DNA from: an uncultured Muribaculaceae bacterium
GTDB lineage: Bacteria; Bacteroidota; Bacteroidia; Bacteroidales; Muribaculaceae
Direction of reading: 5' to 3'
Assembly: GCA_947627615.1 (NCBI GenBank)
Contig: CANQWS010000017.1
Span: forward strand, 1 to 62,477
Length of the DNA stretch: 62,477 nucleotides
A program made the position numbers and the translations under genes. The notes beneath the pieces are model-generated. The model saw only the letters and a program-made list of their open reading frames with translations, was not told where the DNA came from and did not search any database. Shown here one piece after another: positions 45,597 to 55,000 of the stretch; position 1 is the stretch's first letter; every line of letters starts with the position of its first letter.

Positions 45597-46020
45597 TTAT
45601 AGGGATAAATGCAGTATCGGATAAGGACGACCTGCTTCGTCAGTTTCATCGCGTGATATTACACGGAATCCTTTCGCTTTGTAGAAATTCAATGCCGAGG
45701 GATTCTGCTCGTTTACATCAACCTTTATCGCACCTCGTTGTTTTGCAAATTCCATTAACGCAGTCCCATAGCCCTGACTGCGACGGTCGCTGTCAATAAA
45801 TAGCATTTCTATTGCGTCAGGACTCAATCCGATGAATCCGGCGTACACCCCTTTGTCAGCAATGGCATAGAGATCAACAAATAGTCAGGAATCAAAGCAG
45901 CCTTTATCCCACTGAAATCTTCTTCTTTCAGAAAATCATGCGTAGCCATTACATTACCGAACGCTCCCATATCCCGGCGAGCGTCTCATAATCTTCTTCG
46001 GTGCATCGTGCTATTTCCAC
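45597..46020 (-). pseudogene. GNAT acetyltransferase broken by frameshifts
   Basis: Three fragments in different frames rebuild one GNAT protein: VEIARCTEEDYETLAGIWER (from a GTG at 46020), MATHDFLKEEDFSGIKAALI, and YAGFIGLSPDAIEML plus the acetyl-CoA loop RRSQGYGTAL. The first break is a 5-bp tandem duplication, CATTACATTA at 45947-45956; one copy would restore SVMATHDFL. The second is a small deletion near 45886. TATTTTTG on the minus strand (complement of 46025-46032) is an intact promoter ending 4 nt from the GTG. Function in life: small-molecule acetylation, substrate unknown. Confidence 0.85.
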
Positions 46021-46099
46021 ATTACAAAAATAGTGATTTTTCACGGGATTTCAGTGCCCAATAGCCCGCAATCTGTCAGAAATTTCGTCCGACAAAAGG

Positions 46100-46118
46100 G
46101 AGCTGAGAAAATTGAGAA
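46100..46118. repeat. 19-bp direct repeat, left copy
   Basis: GAGCTGAGAAAATTGAGAA occurs here and again, without mismatch, at 47292-47310. The two copies bracket the DUF1016 gene and its promoter. Confidence 0.8.
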
Positions 46119-46133
46119 TTGGAAAATAATGTA

Positions 46134-46141
46134 TAATTTTG
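46134..46141 (+). promoter_or_regulatory. -7 box of the DUF1016 gene
   Basis: TAATTTTG ends 4 nt before ATG 46146, so a leaderless message is expected from that start. Confidence 0.55.
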
Positions 46142-46145
46142 TATT

Positions 46146-47237
46146 ATGAGACAGGATTTGACACTCTCTCAGAATAAAGAGTACCGTAGCTGAGTTACGG
46201 AACTCAAGCAGCGGTACCTGGCCGCTCGTCTTAAAGCCTCCGTAGATGCCAACCGCACATTGTTGGAATACTATTGGAGCGTTGGACGAGACATCGCCGA
46301 CAAACAGTATGCCAACACTTATGGCTCCAAATTTTATGAGACGTTGAGCCGTGATTTGAGATTGGAAATGCCCGGAGAGAAAGGCTTTTCTCAGAGAAAT
46401 CTTAGAAATATGTATGACTTTTATTATACATATAGTCAGACTATTGAGATTTTGCAGCAGGCTGCTGCAAAATCTTCCTCGTTAAATCGTCGGCAGAGTG
46501 CTGACGATTTACTAAAAGAAATCTTCTCCATTCCGTGGGATCATCAATGCAGAATCGTATCCAAATGTAAGAAGAATCCGGACAAGGCTCTCTTCTTTGT
46601 CCACAAGGTTATAGAAAATGGCTGGGGACGCGATGTGTTGCTGAATTTCCTCGGCACTGACTTATATGAGCGTCAGGCGAAAGCCATCACCAATTTCAGC
46701 AAAACGCTTCCGGCACTTCAAAGTGATCTTGCCCAGCAGACCACCAAAGATCCATACCTGTTCGATTTCCTTACGATGACGGAGAACTATAACGAGCGTG
46801 AACTTGAAGACGCTCTTGTCGCCAACGTGACTAAATTTCTTGTTGAACTGGGTACCGGATTCGCTTACATGGGAAGACAGTATCGTTTGCAGGTAGGCGA
46901 AAAAGAAATCTTCATCGACCTTCTGTTTTACAATACCCGTATACACGCCTATTGTTGCGTAGAATTGAAAACGGGCTCATTCGAGGCATCCCACCTCGGG
47001 CAGTTAGGTTTATATGTCACGGCTGTCAATCATCAGCTGAAGACGGAATACGACAATCCTACTATCGGGCTGTTGATATGCAAGGATAAGGACAACATCG
47101 AGGCTCAATATTCATTAGAGGCATACAATCTTCCTCTTGGAATATCTCAATACGAGCTGTCCAAACTTATTCCCAAAGAGATAAAAAGTTCCCTGCCATC
47201 CATAGAGCAGATAGAATCAACGCTGGAAAAATTATAG
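46146..47237 (+). pseudogene. DUF1016/YhcG PDDEXK nuclease gene with in-frame TGA
   Basis: From ATG 46146 the frame reads MRQDLTLSQNKEYRS, then TGA (46191-46193), then VTELKQRYLAARLKASVDAN and a complete DUF1016 protein to 47237. In relatives the stop position is usually Trp (EW-x-ELK type), so TGG to TGA is the simplest explanation. A 10-bp near-perfect hairpin (46179-46205) has the TGA in its loop. The nuclease core (GTGFAYMGRQYRLQVGEKEIFIDLLFYN ... CCVELKTG, with D and E-x-K) is intact. An N-truncated protein could start at TTG 46260. YhcG proteins are nucleases linked to phage and plasmid loci. Confidence 0.75.
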
Positions 47238-47291
47238 GAGAACAGCAAGGAATGGCATCTTTCCCCACCTGCCTTCGAGAGTTCATTGCAT

Positions 47292-47310
47292 GAGCTGAGA
47301 AAATTGAGAA
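47292..47310. repeat. 19-bp direct repeat, right copy
   Basis: Identical to 46100-46118, 54 nt after the DUF1016 stop. The distance between copies is 1192 nt, the size of the putative inserted unit. Confidence 0.8.
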
Positions 47311-47356
47311 GCGCATTCTTTCGGGAGAAAAATTTGCGAGTTTAAAATAAAAGCCG

Positions 47357-47364
47357 TAACTTTG
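47357..47364 (+). promoter_or_regulatory. greA -7 box
   Basis: TAACTTTG, giving a leader of about 113 nt to the greA ATG. The rest of 47311-47481 shows no gene. Confidence 0.5.
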
Positions 47365-47481
47365 TAAACGCTAACATAACACCGAAATAAACGGTCAACC
47401 GATGGAATCTCAGTCAGAACTGGCAGTGGGATTTCTAAATTTTTTGCTCTGTAATATCAACATTAAAATCACACATACACC

Positions 47482-47952
47482 ATGCCCATCACTTACATGA
47501 CAAAGGAAGGCTACAAAAAGAAAATGGAAGAAATAGCCTACCTCGAATCAGTCAAACGACCTGAAATCTCTCGTGCCATAGCCGAAGCCCGCGACAAAGG
47601 CGACCTGTCGGAAAACTCTGAATACGATGCAGCCAAGGAAGCCCAGGGTATGCTGGAAATGAAGATTGCCCAGCTCAAAGACCTTGTGGCAAGCTGCCGC
47701 ATTATCGATGAAAGCAACCTCAACAACGAGGAAGTGCAGATTCTCAACATTGTCACAATAAAGAATGTGGCCAACGGAATGCAGATGACCTACACCATAG
47801 TGGCTGACTCCGAAGCCAACCTGAAAGAAAAGAAAATCGGTTCCAGCACTCCCATTGCCCAGGGCCTCATAGGCCACAAGCTCGGCGAAGTAGTTGAGAT
47901 CAAAGTGCCTGCCGGAATGATGAAATTCGAAATAGTCAAGATTGAATATTAA
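47482..47952 (+). CDS. greA: Transcription elongation factor GreA
   Basis: Binds the secondary channel of RNA polymerase and stimulates cleavage of backtracked RNA. The 156-residue product has the N-terminal coiled coil (TKEGYKKKMEEIAYLE ... GDLSENSEYDAAKEAQ, with the acidic tip) and the C-terminal FKBP-like domain (GLIGHKLGEVVEIKVPAG). It is followed 2 nt later by the HIT gene. Confidence 0.97.
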   Translation: MPITYMTKEGYKKKMEEIAYLESVKRPEISRAIAEARDKGDLSENSEYDAAKEAQGMLEMKIAQLKDLVASCRIIDESNLNNEEVQILNIVTIKNVANGMQMTYTIVADSEANLKEKKIGSSTPIAQGLIGHKLGEVVEIKVPAGMMKFEIVKIEY

Positions 47953-47954
47953 TT

Positions 47955-48344
47955 ATGGCATCCGTTTTCTCCATGATTGTCGCAGGCGAGATTCCCTGCT
48001 ACAAGGTGGCCGAAGATGACAAACATCTGGCTTTTCTTGACATAAATCCGGTTGCTCCGGGCCACACTCTGGTCATTCCCAAGAAAGAGATAAACTATCT
48101 CTTTGACATGGACGACCAGGAATATCTGTCGCTAGAACTCTTTGCCAAGCGCGTGGCCGAGGCCATGGACCGCGCACTCCCCTGCAAGCGTGTAGCCGAA
48201 GCCGTGATAGGCCTCGAAGTGCCTCACGCCCATATCCATCTGGTGCCCATCAACACCGAAGGCGACCTGAATTTCTCGCACAAGCTCTCGCTTCCCGGCG
48301 AGGAAATGGAATCGATAGCAGCAGCCATCGCTGCCGAGTTCTGA
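47955..48344 (+). CDS. HIT family hydrolase
   Basis: A 129-residue histidine-triad protein; the triad is HAHIHLVPI near residue 95. HIT proteins hydrolyse nucleotide phosphoramidates or dinucleoside polyphosphates. ILDINPVAPGHTLVIPK-like sequence (DINPVAPGHTLVIPKKE) is diagnostic. Two nt separate it from greA. Confidence 0.93.
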   Translation: MASVFSMIVAGEIPCYKVAEDDKHLAFLDINPVAPGHTLVIPKKEINYLFDMDDQEYLSLELFAKRVAEAMDRALPCKRVAEAVIGLEVPHAHIHLVPINTEGDLNFSHKLSLPGEEMESIAAAIAAEF

Positions 48345-48376
48345 GCTGAAACCAATCGCCGCAGGGAAGCAGCGCC

Positions 48377-49438
48377 ATGAGTAAAGTCCACTGGTTCAAC
48401 CCCGAGAATGACCTTGCTTTAGCCGCAGACCTGTCGAACTATACACCGCCACGCCCTGCCGCAGCCCTGCGCCGCGCCGGAGCGTGGCTTCCTTCTTTAT
48501 GGGCCGCGCCCGATGACATGGTGCTTGTCACGGACAGCGACATGCCGATACCTGCCGGCGATTACACCCCCGCTCCATGGGGCTGGAGCCAGTACACCCG
48601 TACTGTGTTTCTGCACCAGGGTGCAAATCCCGGACTCATGCCCTCGGAAGAGCAAATCAGCCGAATCAGACAACTCAGCCATAGACGCTCCGCCGCCAAG
48701 GTGCTCCGGCTGTGCGGCACTCCGGAACGGTTCATTCCCATAGAAGCCACCGACACAGACTCGGCCATAAAAGCCATCAGGGATATGGACGGGGACGCCA
48801 TAGTGAAACTGCCGTGGTCATGCAGCGGACGCGGAATCATGGCAACACGGGCCATGCCTCACCGACGGCTCCGGGACACTGTAGAGGGAATGATCAGGCG
48901 TCAGGGAAGTGTGATGATCGAACCACGCTATGAACGGTTAAAGGATTTCGCCACATTATACTATCTGTCAGACGGCAAGGCCGAATACCGGGGGCTGTCA
49001 GTGTTTGCCACAGACCGGTCCGGCAATTACACCGGCAACATAATAGCACCTCAGAGCGAGCTTTGGTCGCTTCCGGGCATTGACCTGACTCCTTACATAG
49101 AGTCACTTACTCCTGCCCTGACGGAGGTGTTCGGGCATGACTACACCGGATGGGCCGGAGTGGACATGCTGAGCTACCGTACCGAACGTGGCGCCATAGC
49201 CGTTGCTCCGTGCATTGAGGTCAACCTGCGGATGACAATGGGAATAGCGGCCCTCCTTGCCGAAAAATCCGGACGCGTTCCATGGCGAAAAGCCCTGCTG
49301 CGTGTGGCTCTTGCCGGAGAGGTCCTGCCCCACGAAGCCCTCGCATTTTCCATCGAGCCTCCCGCACCAGATCTCCCTCTTTCCGCCCCGGTTATCACCA
49401 TCACCCCGGAATCACCACGGAAGCCAACAACACCCTAA
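48377..49438 (+). CDS. ATP-grasp-like protein of unknown function
   Basis: A 353-residue cytosolic protein. The start VHWFNPENDLALAADLSNYTPP is highly characteristic of a Bacteroidetes family. Features read as an ATP-grasp fold: AIVKLPWSCSGRGIM as the ATP-binding loop, VMIEPRYERLKDF, and the metal site in IEVNLRMTMG. The ligated substrates are unknown. The gene is 32 nt downstream of the HIT gene. Confidence 0.7.
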   Translation: MSKVHWFNPENDLALAADLSNYTPPRPAAALRRAGAWLPSLWAAPDDMVLVTDSDMPIPAGDYTPAPWGWSQYTRTVFLHQGANPGLMPSEEQISRIRQLSHRRSAAKVLRLCGTPERFIPIEATDTDSAIKAIRDMDGDAIVKLPWSCSGRGIMATRAMPHRRLRDTVEGMIRRQGSVMIEPRYERLKDFATLYYLSDGKAEYRGLSVFATDRSGNYTGNIIAPQSELWSLPGIDLTPYIESLTPALTEVFGHDYTGWAGVDMLSYRTERGAIAVAPCIEVNLRMTMGIAALLAEKSGRVPWRKALLRVALAGEVLPHEALAFSIEPPAPDLPLSAPVITITPESPRKPTTP

Positions 49439-49495
49439 CAACCACCATATTACATAAGTAAAATAAGGCATTTGTTTTAAGGCGGCAAAAGTTTC

Positions 49496-49531
49496 TTGTG
49501 TTTTTGAACGATTTCACTTTGTGTTTTTGAA
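49496..49531. repeat. Short tandem repeat between convergent genes
   Basis: TTGTGTTTTTGAA occurs at 49496-49508 and 49519-49531 (23-nt period) between the ATP-grasp and maf genes. No function assigned. Confidence 0.5.
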
Positions 49532-49564
49532 AAAGGAGTGGATTCAGGAGTCAAAGTGATACGG

Positions 49565-50152
49565 TCAGAATCGGCGAAGAAGACCGTAGAGCACGTGAAG
49601 CGGGAGCCCCATCACATTATAGAAACTGCCTTCGATGCCCTTGATTCCAACGGCGCCAATCCATTCCTGAATGCCGTAAGCACCCGCCTTGTCAAGAGGC
49701 CGGTAACGCTCCACATATTCGGCTATCTCTTCAGCCGACAGGTCCGCGAAAACCACTCTTGTAGCGACGCTCTCCGACAGCATACGTCCGGAAGCCGCTA
49801 CCGCCACTCCGGTCACCACCGTGTGACTCTTGCCGGAGAGCATTGACAGCATCCGGCACGCATCGGCCTCATCGGCCGGTTTCCCGAGGACCTGACCGTC
49901 ACATATCACAACGGTATCGGCCGTGATGACGAGCTCGTCGGGAGCCATCAGCGGCAGGTAAGCCTCGCATTTCTTTGCAGCTATATATCCCGGCACCTCC
50001 ATGGCATCAAGCTCCGCTGGATAACTTTCATCAATATCCTTCAGCGGCCGCACTTCAAAATCCAGATCGAGCATGGCAAGCAGCTCCCGGCGCCGTGGCG
50101 AAGCACTCGCGAGCACAATGCGGTAACGGTCAAGTGATTCAAGAGCCCTCAT
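49565..50152 (-). CDS. maf: Maf family nucleotide pyrophosphatase
   Basis: House-cleaning enzyme that hydrolyses non-canonical nucleoside triphosphates (dTTP/UTP type or m7GTP). Motifs: LASASPRRRELL at the N-terminus, ITADTVVICDGQVLGKP, and YGIQEWIGAVGIKGIEGSFYNVMGLP. ATG 50152 gives a normal N-terminus of 195 residues; ATG 50161, overlapping the kdsC stop, is possible. Confidence 0.93.
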   Translation of the reverse strand: MRALESLDRYRIVLASASPRRRELLAMLDLDFEVRPLKDIDESYPAELDAMEVPGYIAAKKCEAYLPLMAPDELVITADTVVICDGQVLGKPADEADACRMLSMLSGKSHTVVTGVAVAASGRMLSESVATRVVFADLSAEEIAEYVERYRPLDKAGAYGIQEWIGAVGIKGIEGSFYNVMGLPLHVLYGLLRRF

Positions 50153-50154
50153 AG

Positions 50155-50679
50155 TCACCATCCGAAAGCTTTTCCGCCGGCCATCCACAGCTCCTTGGCC
50201 CGGAGTATCTGTTCAAGCAGGTCGCGGGCCACGCCGTAGCCGCCGCTCACGGGGGATATGTAGGTGGCTATGTTTTTTATATCATCGCACGCATCAGCCG
50301 GAGCCACACTGAGTCCCGCCGCACGCATGCACTGGTAATCAGGCACATCGTCGCCCACAAACGCCACTTCACCGGCATCAAGGCCATTCCGGTCCATCCA
50401 TGAACGGAAGCACTCTATTTTCTCCGACACGCCCATGAATATATCCGTTATTCCGAGACCACGGTAGCGCACATCAACGCCTTTTGACCGGCCGCCGGTG
50501 ATTATGGTAATCTTAAGGCCGGTCTTCACGGCATACTGCAAGGCATATCCGTCCTTGATGTTTACCATACGCAGAGGTTCACCGTCGGCGGAGGTGGGAA
50601 TGGTTGAAGGCGACAGCACGCCGTCAACGTCAAACGCCACGCCACGTATTTTTTTCAGGTCGTAGGCAATAGAGCTCAT
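50155..50679 (-). CDS. kdsC: KdsC-type HAD phosphatase
   Basis: A 174-residue C0-type HAD phosphatase; it removes phosphate from Kdo-8-phosphate in LPS core synthesis or acts on a related nonulosonate. Motif I is VAFDVDGVLS; ITGGRSKGVDVRYRGLGI and GDDVPDYQCM follow. It overlaps the DUF2520 gene by ATGA. The exact substrate is not proved by sequence. Confidence 0.88.
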   Translation of the reverse strand: MSSIAYDLKKIRGVAFDVDGVLSPSTIPTSADGEPLRMVNIKDGYALQYAVKTGLKITIITGGRSKGVDVRYRGLGITDIFMGVSEKIECFRSWMDRNGLDAGEVAFVGDDVPDYQCMRAAGLSVAPADACDDIKNIATYISPVSGGYGVARDLLEQILRAKELWMAGGKAFGW

Positions 50680-51461
50680 TTATCGTAGTATTTTAGGATT
50701 GAGTCTGAGATTGTTCTGTAGAGGGCAGCTTCGTCAGGCTGCAGCAACGACGCATGTTTATCGATAACGCCACGGTCACCTCTGACCGCAGGACCGGTCT
50801 GAGCCTCGGCGGGGCGCATCTTCATGGCCTTTGACATGGTTTCCCGGAGCAAAGGATAGAGCACCGTGAGGTCCGTGCCTGTCTCGCGGCGCAGTATGTC
50901 GTCGGCTATGGCCCAGAGATGGTTCGTGAAATTGCAGGCGAACACAGCCGCGGCATGCATGCGGCAGCGTGTAGTGCCATCGGCATGATGCACCTTCGGA
51001 CTAATGGTCCGGGCCAGGGAAACGACAAGTTCCTCGTCGGCCTTATCCGCCGCCTCGACAAATATCGGCACTTCGGCAATATCCACCTCCACGCCTTTGG
51101 AAAAAGTCTGCAACGGATAGAACACCCCGTAACGGCCGGAGAGCGGACTCAGCGCCGAAGCCGGCACACCCCCCGACGTATGCAGCCACAGGGCCTCGGT
51201 CACAGGTGTCAGTTCCGAGGCCAGAGCGGCGATGGCATCGTCCTTTACAGCCATCAGATATAAATCGGCATCGGCAGGAATCGCCTTCTTGTCGCTTACC
51301 GCCACAGCCGATTTCAGTTTCGAGGCCAGAGCGGCAGCATGTCCGGGCGTGGGGCTGTAGACGGCAACGGTTTCTATGGCTCCGGCATTCTCAAGCGCAG
51401 GAGCGAGAGCCGAAGCCACATTGCCGGAACCTATGATGACAGCGCGCAACGGTCCGTTCAT
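50676..51461 (-). CDS. Rossmann-fold DUF2520 protein
   Basis: A 261-residue NADP-binding-like oxidoreductase: AVIIGSGNVASALAPALENAG is the dinucleotide site, and the C-terminal DUF2520 domain has CRMHAAAVFACNFTNHLW. Function unknown; related to pyrroline-carboxylate reductase-like folds. The start at 51461 overlaps the nitroreductase stop by ATGA and is preferred to an ATG 15 nt upstream. Confidence 0.88.
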   Translation of the reverse strand: MNGPLRAVIIGSGNVASALAPALENAGAIETVAVYSPTPGHAAALASKLKSAVAVSDKKAIPADADLYLMAVKDDAIAALASELTPVTEALWLHTSGGVPASALSPLSGRYGVFYPLQTFSKGVEVDIAEVPIFVEAADKADEELVVSLARTISPKVHHADGTTRCRMHAAAVFACNFTNHLWAIADDILRRETGTDLTVLYPLLRETMSKAMKMRPAEAQTGPAVRGDRGVIDKHASLLQPDEAALYRTISDSILKYYDK

Positions 51462-51997
51462 TCGCGGTTGCTCCATTTACCTACATGGACGCGCTCCCAG
51501 AGCAGTTTGGAAGTATCAACAGGCTTGCGCACCTCGTCCTTATGTCCGAAAGTCATTATGCACAGCACCGGAAGCTCTCCCGGCATTCCGAGCAGTTCCT
51601 GAACATATTCCTCAGAAGGAATATCGGAGGCCGTGAAACGTCCTCTGACCTGAATCCAGCAGGAGCCGAGGCCAAGGTCTTCGGCCTGAAGCTGCATGTA
51701 GGCTGCCGCTATTGAAGCGTCCTCGACCCAGGGGTCGCTCAGCTCCGGATTGCCGGCAACGACAATGGCCAGACGGCAGCGGCCCACGGGAGCCGCGCCC
51801 GCCGGCTTGCATTCGGCCAGACGCGTAAGCATTTCGGGGTCCTCCACGCATATAAACTGCCATGAACGGCTGCTCTTCGATGTGGGGGCCAACAGTGCGG
51901 CCTCAAGAATGAGCCTTACATCCTCGGAGCTGATAGGCTCCGAGGTGTAACGGCGTATGCTGTGACGGCGTACCGCCAGTTCGTGAAAACTCTCCAT
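51458..51997 (-). CDS. Nitroreductase family protein
   Basis: A 179-residue FMN-dependent oxidoreductase. The N-terminal RRHSIRRYTSEPIS binds FMN phosphate and DLGLGSCWIQVRG is the usual second motif. Physiological substrate unknown. It starts 12 nt after the carB stop, and the run carB-nitroreductase-DUF2520-kdsC-maf is co-directional with tight overlaps. Confidence 0.92.
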   Translation of the reverse strand: MESFHELAVRRHSIRRYTSEPISSEDVRLILEAALLAPTSKSSRSWQFICVEDPEMLTRLAECKPAGAAPVGRCRLAIVVAGNPELSDPWVEDASIAAAYMQLQAEDLGLGSCWIQVRGRFTASDIPSEEYVQELLGMPGELPVLCIMTFGHKDEVRKPVDTSKLLWERVHVGKWSNRE

Positions 51998-52008
51998 GGT
52001 CAGCGAGA

Positions 52009-55000
52009 TTATTTATAGTCCTGCCAGGGGGTGATTCCGATAGTCTCGACCGGCTTGGCAAGGAACGCCCTGACGAAAGCCGATGCGAGACGGGCGTTGG
52101 TCATCAGGGGTATGTTGTGGTCAACAGCTCCGCGGCGTATGCGGTATCCGTTGGTAAGTTCGCGTTTGGTGTGGTTCTTGGGGATGTTTATGATGAAATC
52201 CACCTTGTGCTGCGAAATCAGGTCAAGCACATTATTCTCTGCGCCTTCCTCGTCGGGCCATCCCACAGGCTGGGCCTCTATGCCGTTCTCGTTAAGGAAA
52301 CGGGCGGTACCTTCGGTGGCGTAGATTTTGAATCCGCCCTCGTCAAGCAGACGGCATGCCTCAAGCATGTCAACCTTACCGCGGACATCGCCCGAGCTGA
52401 CAAGCACGGCTTCCTTGGGAGGCGTGATGCCGACGGCAAGCATGGAGGTCAGAAGAGCCTCGTCGAAATCCTTGCCGATGCAGCCGACCTCGCCGGTCGA
52501 TGACATGTCGACACCCAGAACCGGGTCAGCCTTGTGCAATCGTCCGAAGCTGAACTGCGAGGCCTTGACGCCGATATAATCGATGTCGAAAGTGGAGGTA
52601 TCCACCTTGCCTACGTTCTCGCCGAGCATGATGCGTGTGGCTGTCTCGATAAAGTTTTTCTTGAGTACCTTGCTCACGAACGGGAACGAACGTGATGCGC
52701 GGAGGTTGCACTCGATCACCTTCACATCGTTGTTTTTGGCGAGATACTGTATGTTGAAGGGGCCGGAAATGTTCAGCTCCTTGGCTATGCGTGCCGAGAT
52801 GCGCTTGATGCGGCGGGCGGTAGCCATGTATATTTTCTGTGCGGGGAACACGAGAGTGGCGTCGCCGGAGTGAACGCCGGCAAATTCCACATGCTCCGAT
52901 ATGGCATATTCCACCACGCGTCCGTTCTGGGCCACGGCATCGAACTCTATTTCCTTGGCGTTCTGGAGGAATTCCGTAACAACCACAGGATATTCCTTTG
53001 ACACCTTGGCAGCCATGCCGAGGAAGCGGTGCATCTGCTCATAATCGTAGCAAACGTTCATTGCCGCGCCTGAAAGCACGTAACTCGGTCTGATCAGTAC
53101 GGGGAATCCTATCTCGCGGACGAACTGGTCGATTTCCTCGGTTGTGGTGACTTCCTTCCATCTGGGCTGGTCAATGCCGAGCTGGTCAAGCATGGCCGAG
53201 AATTTATGACGGTTCTCCGCACGGTCAATGGAAACGGGCGAGGTTCCGAGCACAGCCACATCGGCGCGATAGAGCTTCATGGCCAGATTGTTGGGAATCT
53301 GACCGCCCACGCTGACAATCACGCCGTGAGGACGTTCCAGATCAATGATGTCCATCACGCGCTCGAAACTGAGCTCGTCGAAGTACAGACGGTCACACAT
53401 GTCGTAATCCGTCGATACGGTCTCGGGGTTATAGTTGATCATCACGGCCTCATATCCGAGTTTGCGGCATGTCGAGGCGGCATTGACCGAACACCAGTCA
53501 AACTCAACGGAGCTGCCTATGCGGTAGGCGCCTGAACCGAGGGTCACCACGCTGTTGGTGGGCAGGCCGGTATAGTGGCGCGCTTTGGAGGCGTCTCCGT
53601 AAGTGACATAGAGATAGTTGGTGCGGTCAGGATGTTCTGAGGCCACGGTGTTTATGCGGCATACCTTGGGCAACACGCCGAGTTCCTTGCGACGAGCACG
53701 CACGAGGTTGCTCTCCTTCTCCATGTTGCCCGAGGGATTTTCAACAAGACGCGCGATCTGGAAATCGGAGAATCCGAGACGCTTGGCCTCGGCCATGGTC
53801 TCGGCATCGATCTCGCCTATCGACCCGAATCCTTTGAGGCGGTGTGCGTAGTCAACGATGTTGGCCAGACGGCTCACGAACCAGCGGTCGATCTTTGTCA
53901 GGTCAACTATGCGGTCAATGTCGTAGCCGGCCTCAAGGGCAGCGGCAATGGCGAAGATGCGCATGTCGGTGGGATGCGAGAGCGCCTTGTCAAGGTCATC
54001 GAAAGCTATGTCGTTATTGCCCACGAATCCGTGCATTCCCTGGCCTATCATGCGGAGGCCTTTCTGTATGATTTCCTCGAAGCTTTTTCCAATGGACATT
54101 ATCTCGCCCACGGATTTCATTGACGAACCGATTTCACGGTCAACGCCTACGAATTTGGTGAGGTCCCAGCGAGGTATCTTGACAATCATATAGTCCACCT
54201 CAGGAGCCTTTGCTGCGGAATTGGGAGTGCCTTTCTCGCCAATCTGGTCAAGGTTGTAGCCGAGAGCCAGTTTTGCGGCCACGAAAGCGAGCGGATAGCC
54301 TGAGGCTTTCGATGCCAGAGCCGACGAACGGCTCAGACGGGCATTTATCTCAATGATTCGGTAGTCATTGGTTTCGGCATTGAACGCATACTGGATGTTG
54401 CACTCGCCCACAATGCCTATGTGGCGGACCACCTTGCGCGCAATTTCTTCAAGAAGTTTTATCTGGTCGTCGGAGAGCGAAACGATAGGCGCAACGACGA
54501 TTGACTCGCCGGTGTGGATTCCGAGCGGGTCGAAATTCTCCATAGGCACCACGGTGAAGCAAAGGTCGCTTGCATCGCGGATCACCTCGAACTCTATCTC
54601 TTTCCAGCCCTTGAGCGATTCCTCTACGAGAATCTGCGATGAGAATGCAAGAGCGCTTTCACAATGCTTGCGGAGTTCGGGCTCGTCAGTGCAGATTCCG
54701 GAACCGAGGCCGCCGAGCGCGTATGCCGAGCGGACCATAACCGGATAACCGATACGTGATGCCACCCTTACGGCATCCTCCACCGTTTCCACGGCTTCCG
54801 ACACCGGTGTCTTCACCTTTATTTCATCGAGTTTCTTCACAAAAAGGTCACGGTCCTCGGTGATCATTATAGCTTCCACCGATGTGCCGAGCACCTTCAC
54901 GCCGTAGCGTTCAAGCGTTCCGTCGAGATAAAGCTGGGTTCCGCAGTTAAGCGCCGTCTGACCTCCAAATGCAAGCAGGATTCCGTCAGGACGTTCTTTC

